Below, piece by piece: positions 42,162 through 49,534 of a stretch of 49,694 nucleotides of DNA (position 1 is its first letter; each line of letters opens with the position of its first letter). The stretch is from an uncultured Mesonia sp. Its GTDB lineage: Bacteria; Bacteroidota; Bacteroidia; Flavobacteriales; Flavobacteriaceae. The stretch lies in contig CANLVH010000018.1 in the NCBI GenBank assembly GCA_947494545.1, positions 1-49,694 on the forward strand. The letters run 5' to 3'. The notes under the pieces were generated by a model. It saw nothing but the letters and a program-made list of their open reading frames with translations, had not been told where the DNA came from and did not search any database. The position numbers were made by a program, and so were the translations under genes.

Positions 42162-43535
42162 ATGAAAACCAATAAAATAAACATCCACTTTTTGGGAGCA
42201 GCAGGAACCGTAACCGGCTCAAAATATTTAGTGGATACAGGAGATATAAAAATACTCATAGACTGCGGACTTTTTCAAGGGTTAAAGGAATTACGCCTTA
42301 AAAACTGGGAGTACCCACCTGTTAATGTAGGTGATATTGATGCTGTTTTGCTCACCCACGGTCATATGGACCACACAGGTTATCTGCCGAGATTGGTAAA
42401 GCAAGGTTTCAAAGGGCCCATCTATGGTACCAATCCCACCTTGGACATTGCAAAAATCATTTTGAATGATAGTGCAAAAATTCAGGAACAAGAAGCAGAA
42501 CGTGCCAATAAAGAAGGCTATTCCAAACATAATCCTGCTGAACCATTGTACGACCTAAAGGATGTAGAAAAAACTATCCCACACTTTAAAGGAATTCCAC
42601 AATCACAATGGATTCCATTGTTTGATGGCATAAGGGCTCGATTTCAATATAATGGACACATTCTGGGTGCAACCTATATTGAGTTGGATGTGCACGGAAA
42701 ACGTTTTGTCTTTTCAGGAGACATTGGTAGAACCAATGATTTATTGCTCTATCCACCCCTTAAACCAAAAAAAGCGGATGTGCTTTTCATTGAATCCACT
42801 TATGGTGGAAGGTTTCATCCCGATGAAATAGAAGCACTTCCGCAGATTGAAAAATTGGTCAATGACACTATCAATAGAGGTGGAAGTCTTTTTATTCCAA
42901 GTTTTTCGGTAGAACGCGCCCAACTGATGATGGTGATTTTTTGGAAATTATTGAAAGAGAAGAAAATCCCAAAAGTACGAATGATAATGGACAGCCCAAT
43001 GGGCGCTAGTGTATTGGAATTGTTTCATCGCACAAGGGACTGGCACAGACTAGATGAGAATGAATGTGATGAAATGTGTTCACATTTTACGGTCGTAAGC
43101 AGTTATCGGGAAACTATGGAATTACGAACCGATAACAAACCAAAAATTGTGATTGCAGGAAGCGGAATGCTTACTGGCGGAAGAATGCTCAACTACCTTG
43201 AAACACAGGCACAAAACCCCAACAACACCTTGCTTTTTGTGGGTTATCAAGCTGAAGGTACGCGAGGCAGAAAATTATTGGAAGGCGATAAGGAACTAAA
43301 AGTCTATGGAAAATGGGTGCCCTTTGATATGGAAGTTGCAGAAATTGAAGGGCTTTCGGCACACGCAGACCACGCAGAACTTATGGACTGGATGGATAAG
43401 ATAAAAAACAAACCCGAACGTATTTTCATTGTACACGGTGAAAAAGAAAGTGCGGAAGCATTGCAGAAAGGAATTAAAGAAACTTATCAATGGGATTCGG
43501 AAATCCCACAGCTATATAGTATAGAAAATGTATAA
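42162..43535 (+). CDS. MBL-fold beta-CASP RNA-processing metallohydrolase
   Basis: The 457-residue protein has the metallo-beta-lactamase motif HGHMDH (66-71), later metal ligands near FVFSGDIGR, the beta-CASP insert (PKIVIAGSGMLTGGRMLNYLE) and a C-terminal ZnII-binding GLSAHADHAELMDWM. This is the CPSF73-like group of RNases. Such proteins are often encoded beside Usp and ATP-cone genes. It could cut RNA as part of a stress-time translation shutdown. Confidence 0.92.
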   Translation: MKTNKINIHFLGAAGTVTGSKYLVDTGDIKILIDCGLFQGLKELRLKNWEYPPVNVGDIDAVLLTHGHMDHTGYLPRLVKQGFKGPIYGTNPTLDIAKIILNDSAKIQEQEAERANKEGYSKHNPAEPLYDLKDVEKTIPHFKGIPQSQWIPLFDGIRARFQYNGHILGATYIELDVHGKRFVFSGDIGRTNDLLLYPPLKPKKADVLFIESTYGGRFHPDEIEALPQIEKLVNDTINRGGSLFIPSFSVERAQLMMVIFWKLLKEKKIPKVRMIMDSPMGASVLELFHRTRDWHRLDENECDEMCSHFTVVSSYRETMELRTDNKPKIVIAGSGMLTGGRMLNYLETQAQNPNNTLLFVGYQAEGTRGRKLLEGDKELKVYGKWVPFDMEVAEIEGLSAHADHAELMDWMDKIKNKPERIFIVHGEKESAEALQKGIKETYQWDSEIPQLYSIENV

Positions 43536-43553
43536 TTTGTTAATCATATAAAA

Positions 43554-44096
43554 ATGCAAACCAAAAAAGCAAGCACGAACTGGCAAGTGATTACCGGCGG
43601 ACCTAGTACTGGAAAAACCACTGTAATTAATATGCTGGCTGAGAGAGGTTATAAAACAACCATTGAGCATGCAAGGCACTATATAGACACCATGCGTACT
43701 GAAGGTCAAACGGTTGAAGAATTAAGAAGTAATCGTAAGAAATTTCAAATAGGGGTCTTGGATATGCAAATAGAACAAGAAGCTTCCATATTGCCCCAAG
43801 ACTTGGTTTTCTTAGATAGGGCCATTCCAGATGCTATGGCATACTATCAATTTTTAAAGCTTGATTATGATGAGAAGCTGCTCACCGCAGTTAAAAACAC
43901 TTCCTATAAAAAAATATTCATTTTAGACCGATTACCATTCACCAAAGATTATGCCCGTACTGAGGATGAAGAGGCTCAAAAGAAAATACACCAATTAATA
44001 ATAGATGTTTACACTTCCTTGGGATTTCCAATTGTTTCTGTTCCAGTTTTGCCACCAACTGAACGGGTAGAATTTATTTTAAAAAACATAGAATAG
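43554..44096 (+). CDS. AAA_28-type P-loop ATPase/kinase
   Basis: The 180-residue P-loop protein has Walker A GGPSTGKTT (15-23) and a Walker-B-like region DLVFLDRAIPDAMAYY. It resembles the AAA_28 group of predicted nucleotide or nicotinamide kinases. The substrate is not known. It lies 18 bp after the RNase-like gene. Confidence 0.85.
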   Translation: MQTKKASTNWQVITGGPSTGKTTVINMLAERGYKTTIEHARHYIDTMRTEGQTVEELRSNRKKFQIGVLDMQIEQEASILPQDLVFLDRAIPDAMAYYQFLKLDYDEKLLTAVKNTSYKKIFILDRLPFTKDYARTEDEEAQKKIHQLIIDVYTSLGFPIVSVPVLPPTERVEFILKNIE

Positions 44097-44135
44097 CATA
44101 CACGATCAAGTATCTAAATGTAATTTATAAAGAAA

Positions 44136-44828
44136 ATGTTTAGAAAATTCAATAAAAAATATCCTACAACATATAGCACAGCTATGATGTTCACGGCAGC
44201 ATTGTTCTATTTTATTTTGGGCTGTACAGGTATAAATGCTCAAAACGAAATGCTCATTGGGCAGATTTCAGGCAGAGTTGTTATTCGGGAAAACTTTGAT
44301 GAAAATGGTTCTTTTTTAAATAAACAAACTTTCAAAGCCAGTGAAACAATAAAGAAAAATGGATATTATGAAATAAAGGTAGTTACAGAATTGTTTGACA
44401 AAAACAAACAATCAACCGATAAATACACTACTACCTACCGTTGTGAGCCAGATGAAGCAAGTGTAGTGGTAATGGCTTTCCCGTTTTCCAAGCCAAAATC
44501 AAAAGAAACCGAAATTAATACCATTTCTGAAAATTTTAAAAAGCTCTACGATTTACAAAACTTGAAAGATATTAAATTGGAAATGAGTTTTGACTCGGGC
44601 TTGTTAAACTTTTTTGGTTCCAAAAGCATCATAAAAATTTATGACCGAAAATTAGAGGATGGGAAAAACACTATAAAATCAAAAATAAATATTAAGGCCT
44701 ATGCCTGGGGAATTCGCATTAAGCAACTCAATTATACCGTTATCGAAAAATTAAATGAAAAAGGTTTATTGACTTTTCAGAAATTTTCAGAAGCAGATAA
44801 CAGCTATTTTACAATAAACTATAAATAA
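44136..44828 (+). CDS. Exported protein of unknown function
   Basis: The 230-residue protein has an N-terminal export or anchor segment (about 17-36, with ALFYFILGCTGINAQ; C30 could be a lipobox Cys or part of a longer signal peptide). The mature part is beta-rich (GQISGRVVIRENF ... NINIKAYAWGIRIKQLNYTVIE). I do not recognise a family. Its position between a kinase-like ATPase and the copper ATPase gives no clear clue. Confidence 0.7.
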   Translation: MFRKFNKKYPTTYSTAMMFTAALFYFILGCTGINAQNEMLIGQISGRVVIRENFDENGSFLNKQTFKASETIKKNGYYEIKVVTELFDKNKQSTDKYTTTYRCEPDEASVVVMAFPFSKPKSKETEINTISENFKKLYDLQNLKDIKLEMSFDSGLLNFFGSKSIIKIYDRKLEDGKNTIKSKINIKAYAWGIRIKQLNYTVIEKLNEKGLLTFQKFSEADNSYFTINYK

Positions 44829-44834
44829 AGACAG

Positions 44835-45128
44835 ATGAAAAATTACGATACACTTTCTGAAGCCATAAACGATTTACAGGGAAATGGCTATACATATGAT
44901 TTTAACCTAAAACCAGAATGTTTGGAGTGTGCCTCACTAAAAATTGAAATACACCCAGAAGATTTTAATGTTGACGAGATGCATCGTTTTGAGGGTATGA
45001 GCAGTACCGACGATAATAGTGTGCTTTATGCTATTTCATCAAAAAATGGGATTAAAGGACTTTTGGTAGATGCCTATGGCGTCTATGCCGAAAACATTTC
45101 GGAAGCTATGAGAAAAAAATTACGATAA
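44835..45128 (+). CDS. Small conserved protein (often named PRPP synthetase in error)
   Basis: The 97-residue protein (YDTLSEAINDLQGNGYTYDF, CLECASL, FEGMSSTDDNSVLYAISS, GLLVDAYGVYAENIS) belongs to a small flavobacterial family that databases name phosphoribosylpyrophosphate synthetase. It is far too short for that enzyme (about 310 residues) and has no PRPP motif. C35xxC38 might bind a metal. Function is unknown. It lies 6 bp after its neighbour. Confidence 0.75.
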   Translation: MKNYDTLSEAINDLQGNGYTYDFNLKPECLECASLKIEIHPEDFNVDEMHRFEGMSSTDDNSVLYAISSKNGIKGLLVDAYGVYAENISEAMRKKLR

Positions 45129-45146
45129 CACTTAAACAAGACAATA

Positions 45147-47249
45147 ATGGAAAATCACGAACACCACAATCACGATGAAATGGACCATTCTAAAATGGAC
45201 CATTCGAAAATGAAACACAAAAAAGAAGACCATTCTAAAATGAACCACAAAGGTGGGGACCATTCGGGTCACAATCCGGGTCACGGAGAACACGGGCACG
45301 ACCATCATAAAATGATGATTGCCGATTTTAGAAAACGGTTTTGGGTAACCCTTGTACTTACTATTCCCATACTGTTCTTCTCGCCGATGATTCAGGACTT
45401 TTTTGGATATGAGTTTTTGCTTCCCGGAAATCCATATATCCTTTTTGCACTTTCCACAATCGTATATTTCTATGGTGGTTGGCCATTTTTAAAAGGATTC
45501 TGGTCTGAAATCAAAAAAGGTGCACCAGGGATGATGACCCTTATTTCTATGGCCATTACCGTGGCTTACGTTTATAGTTCGGCAACGGTGTTTGGTTTAG
45601 AAGGTGTCGATTTTTTCTGGGAACTGGCTACGCTTATTGCTATTATGCTTGTAGGTCATTGGATAGAGATGAAAAGCGTTCTAGGCGCCTCTAAGGCCTT
45701 GCAGCTGTTAGTAAGCATGATGCCTGCCGAGGCACATCGTGTTAAAGGAGACACTATTGAAGATATTCCTCTGGAAGATTTACTGAAAGATGACGTAATA
45801 CTTGTAAAACCAGGTGAAAAAGTTCCTGCTGATGGGATTATAGTAGACGGTTCAAGTTACCTGAACGAATCTATGCTTACAGGCGAATCCAAACCTGTAA
45901 AAAAAGATGAAAACGATAAGGTTATTGGTGGTTCGGTAAATGGTAACAGTACCTTAAAAGTAAAGGTTGAGCATACTGGAAAAGATAGCTATCTCAACAA
46001 GGTCATCACTATGGTCGAAGAAGCGCAAAAAACCAAATCAAAAATGCAAAACCTCTCGGATAGAGCTGCAAAATGGCTTACCTATATCGCATTAGGTATT
46101 GGTTTTGGAACATTAGCGGTATGGCTGATTTTAGGCTTTCCATTTGTCTATGCTTTAGAAAGAATGGTTACCGTTATGGTCATTGCTTGTCCACACGCAT
46201 TAGGTCTTGCCATACCACTTGTGGTTGCTATTTCTACTGCTGTTTCAGCACAGAATGGATTATTGATTAGAAATAGGACAGCTTTTGAAGAATCCCGAAA
46301 AATAACGGCATTATTATTTGATAAGACGGGAACGCTTACTAAGGGAGATTTTGGGGTTACAAGAATTGAATCTGTAAATGAAAAATTTTCGAAAGAGGAA
46401 ATATTACGGTTGGCGAGTGCTTTGGAGCAAAGCTCGGAACATCCTATCGCCGTAGGTATTATTAAAAAAGTCAAAGAAGATAATATGACCATCCCAAAGC
46501 CTGAAAACTTTAATGCAATTACAGGTAAAGGCGTTGAGGCCAATGTAGAAGGTAAGCAAGTAAAAGTGGTTAGTCCTGGTTTTTTAAGGGATGAAAAAAT
46601 AACTATTCCCGAAGATGCCTATAGTGACGCCGCTGAAACTGTCGTCTTTGTCTTGATTGATGGAAAACTGGCAGGATACATAGCATTGGCGGACGAAATT
46701 AGACCGGAATCTGCCGATGCCATCAAAATTTTCAAAAAGAATAATATAAAAGTTTTAATGGCTACCGGTGATAATGAAAGAACTGCCAAAGCTGTTAGCG
46801 ATAAACTCGGCTTGGATGGATACTACGCCGAAGTTTTGCCACATCAAAAAGTGGAAATAGTAAAAGAATTGGAAAGTAAGGGAGAGTTTGTGGCTATGAC
46901 TGGCGATGGTGTAAACGATGCGCCTGCACTTGCAAAAGCTGATGTTGGTATTGCCGTTGGTTCAGGTACTGACGTTGCCGCCGAAACAGCAGATATCATT
47001 CTGGTCAACAGTAACCCACAGGATATTGCCAACTTAATTCTCTTTGGAAAAGCCACCTACAATAAAATGATTCAGAATTTGATTTGGGCTACAGGATATA
47101 ATGTAGTGGCTATTCCTTTAGCAGCCGGTGTATTATATTCTTCAGGCTTTGTTTTAGGACCTGCCGTTGGAGCTGTATTTATGAGTTTAAGTACGATTAT
47201 AGTGGCCATTAATGCGCAACTATTAAAGCGAAAAATCGGTAAAAAATAA
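45147..47249 (+). CDS. copB: CopB-type Cu/Ag P1B-3 ATPase
   Basis: The 700-residue metal pump has a His/Met-rich N-terminus (1-55; MDHSKMDHSKMKHKK) in place of an HMA domain. The membrane motif is C348-P-H350, the mark of P1B-3 pumps (proposed for Cu(II), Cu(I) or Ag). Phosphorylated D392 lies in DKTGTLT; TGESKP, SEHPIAVG and GDGVNDAPAL are all complete. It differs from the CPC-type pump at 3373 and may act on another oxidation state. It abuts the MFS gene with no gap. Confidence 0.94.
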   Translation: MENHEHHNHDEMDHSKMDHSKMKHKKEDHSKMNHKGGDHSGHNPGHGEHGHDHHKMMIADFRKRFWVTLVLTIPILFFSPMIQDFFGYEFLLPGNPYILFALSTIVYFYGGWPFLKGFWSEIKKGAPGMMTLISMAITVAYVYSSATVFGLEGVDFFWELATLIAIMLVGHWIEMKSVLGASKALQLLVSMMPAEAHRVKGDTIEDIPLEDLLKDDVILVKPGEKVPADGIIVDGSSYLNESMLTGESKPVKKDENDKVIGGSVNGNSTLKVKVEHTGKDSYLNKVITMVEEAQKTKSKMQNLSDRAAKWLTYIALGIGFGTLAVWLILGFPFVYALERMVTVMVIACPHALGLAIPLVVAISTAVSAQNGLLIRNRTAFEESRKITALLFDKTGTLTKGDFGVTRIESVNEKFSKEEILRLASALEQSSEHPIAVGIIKKVKEDNMTIPKPENFNAITGKGVEANVEGKQVKVVSPGFLRDEKITIPEDAYSDAAETVVFVLIDGKLAGYIALADEIRPESADAIKIFKKNNIKVLMATGDNERTAKAVSDKLGLDGYYAEVLPHQKVEIVKELESKGEFVAMTGDGVNDAPALAKADVGIAVGSGTDVAAETADIILVNSNPQDIANLILFGKATYNKMIQNLIWATGYNVVAIPLAAGVLYSSGFVLGPAVGAVFMSLSTIIVAINAQLLKRKIGKK

Positions 47250-48488
47250 ATGGACAAAAAAGAAAAACTCAACAGGATATTTTTAATCCTGTTGAGTTTA
47301 TTTGTAGTGATGTTGGGCTATGGTATATTATTGCCAACCCTTCCTTACTATACCGAAAGGCTTGCTTTAGGAGCTAACCTCGATACTAATTCGATCAATT
47401 TTCATATTGGTTTATTAACGAGTATCTACCCCTTCTTTCAGCTTCTTTTCGCTGTACTCTGGGGCAGGCTATCCGATAAATACGGACGTAAGCCCATTAT
47501 CATTGTTGGGCTAATCGGCTTTGTAATTATGCAATTATTTACCGGTCTTGCTACATCATTGACGATGCTCTATATAGCTAGAATCTTCGGAGGTATTTTT
47601 ACATCAGCTGTAATTCCCGTTAGTAATGCATATCTTAGTGATATCACTTCTATAAAGCACAGGACCAAGGTTATGGCCTGGTCTGGGGTAGCGATAAGTT
47701 CAGGGGTTATTTTTGGCCCTGTTTTAGGCAGTTTTCTATCCCAAACCAATCTACATTTCAAGTATTCCTTGGGAATATTACATTTGGATCGCTTTTCAAT
47801 CCCCTTTCTCCTGGTTGCTCTTTTGGGTTTTGTTATATTGAGCATACTCATAAAATGGCTTGGGAACACAACACCTATAAGTCGGTTTGTTTCAGGAAAA
47901 CAAAAATTAAATTTTAGTTTTAGTAGGTTCTTTATTGTCCTATTACTGCTCTCTTTTGTTATGCAGTTTGTAGTGACCCTCTTTGAAACGGTTTTTTCAA
48001 TTTACGGAAAAAATGAGTTGTTATTTTCTAGTAATCAAATAGGCATTGGCTTTATGCTTTGTGGAGTGGTAATGGCCGTATTACAGCCAGTATTTGCAAC
48101 CTATGGGGAAAAACTATTAACGGCAAAGCAGCAAATTGCAGCCGGGTTGTTGATTTCAGGAATTTCAATGATTGCATTCCCATTTTTTAATAATGAATTT
48201 GCCGTCTATTTATTAATCATCATATTCGCCGCAGGAGGTGCTATGGTGACCCCAAACCTACTTTCAGCCGTTTCCTTACTTTCAAAAGAAAAGGCGGGCA
48301 GTAATATTTCTGTACAGACCTCGGCAAACAGTGTCGGACAGATTTTAGGCCCGATCATCGGAACCTGGCTCATTGCCGGTGGGTTTTATTATCCCTTCAT
48401 TATAGCCGGCATCATTATAATTACCTTTATTGGATTACTTTATTTTTATAAATCTTCCAATGACAAATACTCAAAAATCACTTATTGA
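47250..48488 (+). CDS. MFS efflux transporter (DHA1/TetA-like)
   Basis: The 412-residue protein has twelve helices and the drug:H+ antiporter marks LGYGILLPTLPYY (helix 1), GRLSDKYGRKPIIIVGL (motif A) and GPVLGSFLSQT (motif C of the 12-helix export group). The substrate is unknown; a drug or metal chelate is possible. The start is directly at the CopB stop codon, so translation is coupled. Confidence 0.88.
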   Translation: MDKKEKLNRIFLILLSLFVVMLGYGILLPTLPYYTERLALGANLDTNSINFHIGLLTSIYPFFQLLFAVLWGRLSDKYGRKPIIIVGLIGFVIMQLFTGLATSLTMLYIARIFGGIFTSAVIPVSNAYLSDITSIKHRTKVMAWSGVAISSGVIFGPVLGSFLSQTNLHFKYSLGILHLDRFSIPFLLVALLGFVILSILIKWLGNTTPISRFVSGKQKLNFSFSRFFIVLLLLSFVMQFVVTLFETVFSIYGKNELLFSSNQIGIGFMLCGVVMAVLQPVFATYGEKLLTAKQQIAAGLLISGISMIAFPFFNNEFAVYLLIIIFAAGGAMVTPNLLSAVSLLSKEKAGSNISVQTSANSVGQILGPIIGTWLIAGGFYYPFIIAGIIIITFIGLLYFYKSSNDKYSKITY

Positions 48489-48538
48489 TAATTAAGAGAA
48501 TTACAAGAACTTATACAGCCCACTAAATTTATTAAATT

Positions 48539-49036
48539 ATGATACATATTATTACAACAGGAGGAACCATTGAAGGCTTTGATTATACGGAAAAAGAAAA
48601 TGCTGAACTCGAGAAAGACAAAGTATTGATTAGAGAATTTCTTCAGTCAGCCAATATTTCCTTTCCCTATATTATCGAAAAGGTATTTGCAAAAGATAGC
48701 CGGTTCATAACAGATGAAGACAGAAAGTTTTTGCTTGAAAGAATAAAAACCTCCAATGCGCAAAACATTTTAATTACCCATGGGACTTTTACTATGGAAG
48801 ATACCGCAGCATTTTTAGGAAAGCTTAATCTAAGCAAAACCATAGTTTTAGTAGGGTCTTTCATTTTAGAAACTAAACCCAAGACAGATGCTCCATTCAA
48901 TTTAGGGTTTGCTATTAGCGCTTTACAACTAATCAAGCCTGATGTTTATATCGCAATGAATGGTAAAGTTTTTCATTGGAAAAATGTTACTAAAAACCTG
49001 TACACAAACAAGTTTATTTCCAAAAATAAAAAATAG
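48539..49036 (+). CDS. Short asparaginase-domain protein
   Basis: The 165-residue protein matches only the N-terminal domain of L-asparaginase: TTGGTIEGFDY (nucleophile Thr) and ITHGTFTMEDTAAFL (second Thr with the usual DT shifted), plus VLVGSF. A full enzyme has about 330 residues. A stand-alone N-domain family exists in Bacteroidota, so this need not be a truncation. Activity is uncertain. It lies 50 bp after the MFS gene, the largest gap in the gene train. Confidence 0.8.
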   Translation: MIHIITTGGTIEGFDYTEKENAELEKDKVLIREFLQSANISFPYIIEKVFAKDSRFITDEDRKFLLERIKTSNAQNILITHGTFTMEDTAAFLGKLNLSKTIVLVGSFILETKPKTDAPFNLGFAISALQLIKPDVYIAMNGKVFHWKNVTKNLYTNKFISKNKK

Positions 49037-49037
49037 A

Positions 49038-49199
49038 ATGTTTGGAACTTCGATTCATTGGACAACTTTCTTCTATCTTTTAATAGATACGTTCATTGTA
49101 TTATTTGCTATTTACCATTCCACAAGAAAAGTTAAAAACAGCTTTTCTAGATTTATAAATCGATGTCAAAAAATTAAAAAGCATATCATTTTATATTAG
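49038..49199 (+). CDS. Small membrane protein at the island end
   Basis: The 53 residues have one membrane helix (about 9-27, TFFYLLIDTFIVLFAIY) followed by a basic tail. The ATG is 1 bp past the asparaginase-domain stop. It is the last gene before the arm sites and attR and could be the shortened start of a longer membrane protein cut off at the element border. No family recognised. Confidence 0.5.
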   Translation: MFGTSIHWTTFFYLLIDTFIVLFAIYHSTRKVKNSFSRFINRCQKIKKHIILY

Positions 49200-49217
49200 C
49201 ACCAAAAAAAAGCAAAA

Positions 49218-49237
49218 TGTTGTACCTATGTTGTACC
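49218..49237 (+). promoter_or_regulatory. Candidate integrase arm-type sites, right end (two TGTTGTACC)
   Basis: TGTTGTACC at 49218-49226 and 49229-49237 repeats exactly the 20-bp pair at 346-365, in the same orientation and with the same 11-bp spacing. The position is about 185 bp inside attR. Binding by the integrase is inferred. Confidence 0.6.
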
Positions 49238-49269
49238 TGTCCTATTTTTAGCCACTATTTTCAAATGAA

Positions 49270-49297
49270 AAAAGCCGAAGATTTCTCTTCGGCTTTT
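49270..49297. terminator. Strong terminator after the 25-kb operon
   Basis: AAAAGCCGAAGA (49270-49281) and TCTTCGGCTTTT (49286-49297) form a 12-bp perfect stem with a 4-nt loop, with A and T runs that make it usable from both sides. It is the first strong terminator after the start of the gene train at 23825. Confidence 0.85.
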
Positions 49298-49298
49298 G

Positions 49299-49358
49299 TG
49301 CGGGCGGAGAGACTCCCTTCGACTCGTTCCTCGCTCAGGATAAACTTCTCGCCTCTCC
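49299..49358. repeat. tRNA-Leu tail plus short dispersed repeat, right copy
   Basis: This stretch repeats bases 60-120 almost exactly: the last 16 nt of tRNA-Leu followed by the element with TTCGACTCGTTCCTCGCTCA and ending CTCTCC. One copy is outside attL on the chromosome side; this one is inside the island. It suggests an older att-like copy or an excision/insertion that carried flanking DNA. Confidence 0.8.
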
Positions 49359-49390
49359 TTATTTATTTCTTTTTTTAGCAACAATACAAA

Positions 49391-49422
49391 ACAAAAAAAG
49401 CCCCTCATTTCTGAAGAGCTTT
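49391..49422 (-). terminator. Terminator of tRNA-Leu
   Basis: AAAGCCCCTC (49397-49406) pairs with GAAGAGCTTT (49413-49422), followed by U residues on the minus strand. It is the same hairpin as at 21-51 and 151-181. Confidence 0.75.
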
Positions 49423-49481
49423 ATTTTGTGCGGGCGGAGAGACTCGAACTCTCACGCCGTGAAGCACTAGATCCTAAGTCT
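49421..49481 (-). other. attR within tRNA-Leu
   Basis: These 61 bp are identical to attL (183-243). On integration the 3' half of the tRNA was replaced by this element-borne copy, keeping the tRNA functional. The upstream 5' half (49482-49510) is from the host. Confidence 0.92.
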
Positions 49482-49510
49482 AGCGTGTCTACCAATTCCA
49501 CCACGCCCGC
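49430..49510 (-). tRNA. tRNA-Leu (anticodon UAG)
   Basis: The 81-nt gene has acceptor arms GCGGGCG and CGCCCGC, a D arm (GTGGAATTGGTAGACAC), anticodon stem CTAGA/TCTAG with loop CTTAGGA (anticodon TAG), a class II variable arm (TGCTTCACGGCGT) and a T arm GAGAG-TTCGAGT-CTCTC. CCA is not encoded, as usual in many flavobacteria. It is complete and is the integration target of the island. Confidence 0.95.
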
Positions 49511-49534
49511 ATTAGATTTATAGATTCACATCTT

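Larger units (their letters stand above)
183..49481. mobile_element. Genomic island integrated in tRNA-Leu(UAG)
   Basis: The island is bounded by a 61-bp direct repeat (183-243 and 49421-49481) that covers the 3' 52 nt of tRNA-Leu plus 9 bp downstream. A tyrosine recombinase lies next to the left copy and the intact tRNA is at the right, which is the standard result of integration into a tRNA 3' end. The excised circle would be 49,238 bp. Cargo is copper/silver resistance plus a long metabolic and stress operon. No relaxase, VirB/Tra, replication or phage structural gene is visible, so this looks like an integrase-only island rather than a self-transmissible ICE. Boundaries are read directly from the sequence; mobility is inferred. 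Confidence 0.9.

Noticed and set aside
44835..45128. Phosphoribosylpyrophosphate synthetase
   Set aside because: The name is attached to this family in databases, but 97 residues without a PRPP motif cannot be that enzyme.
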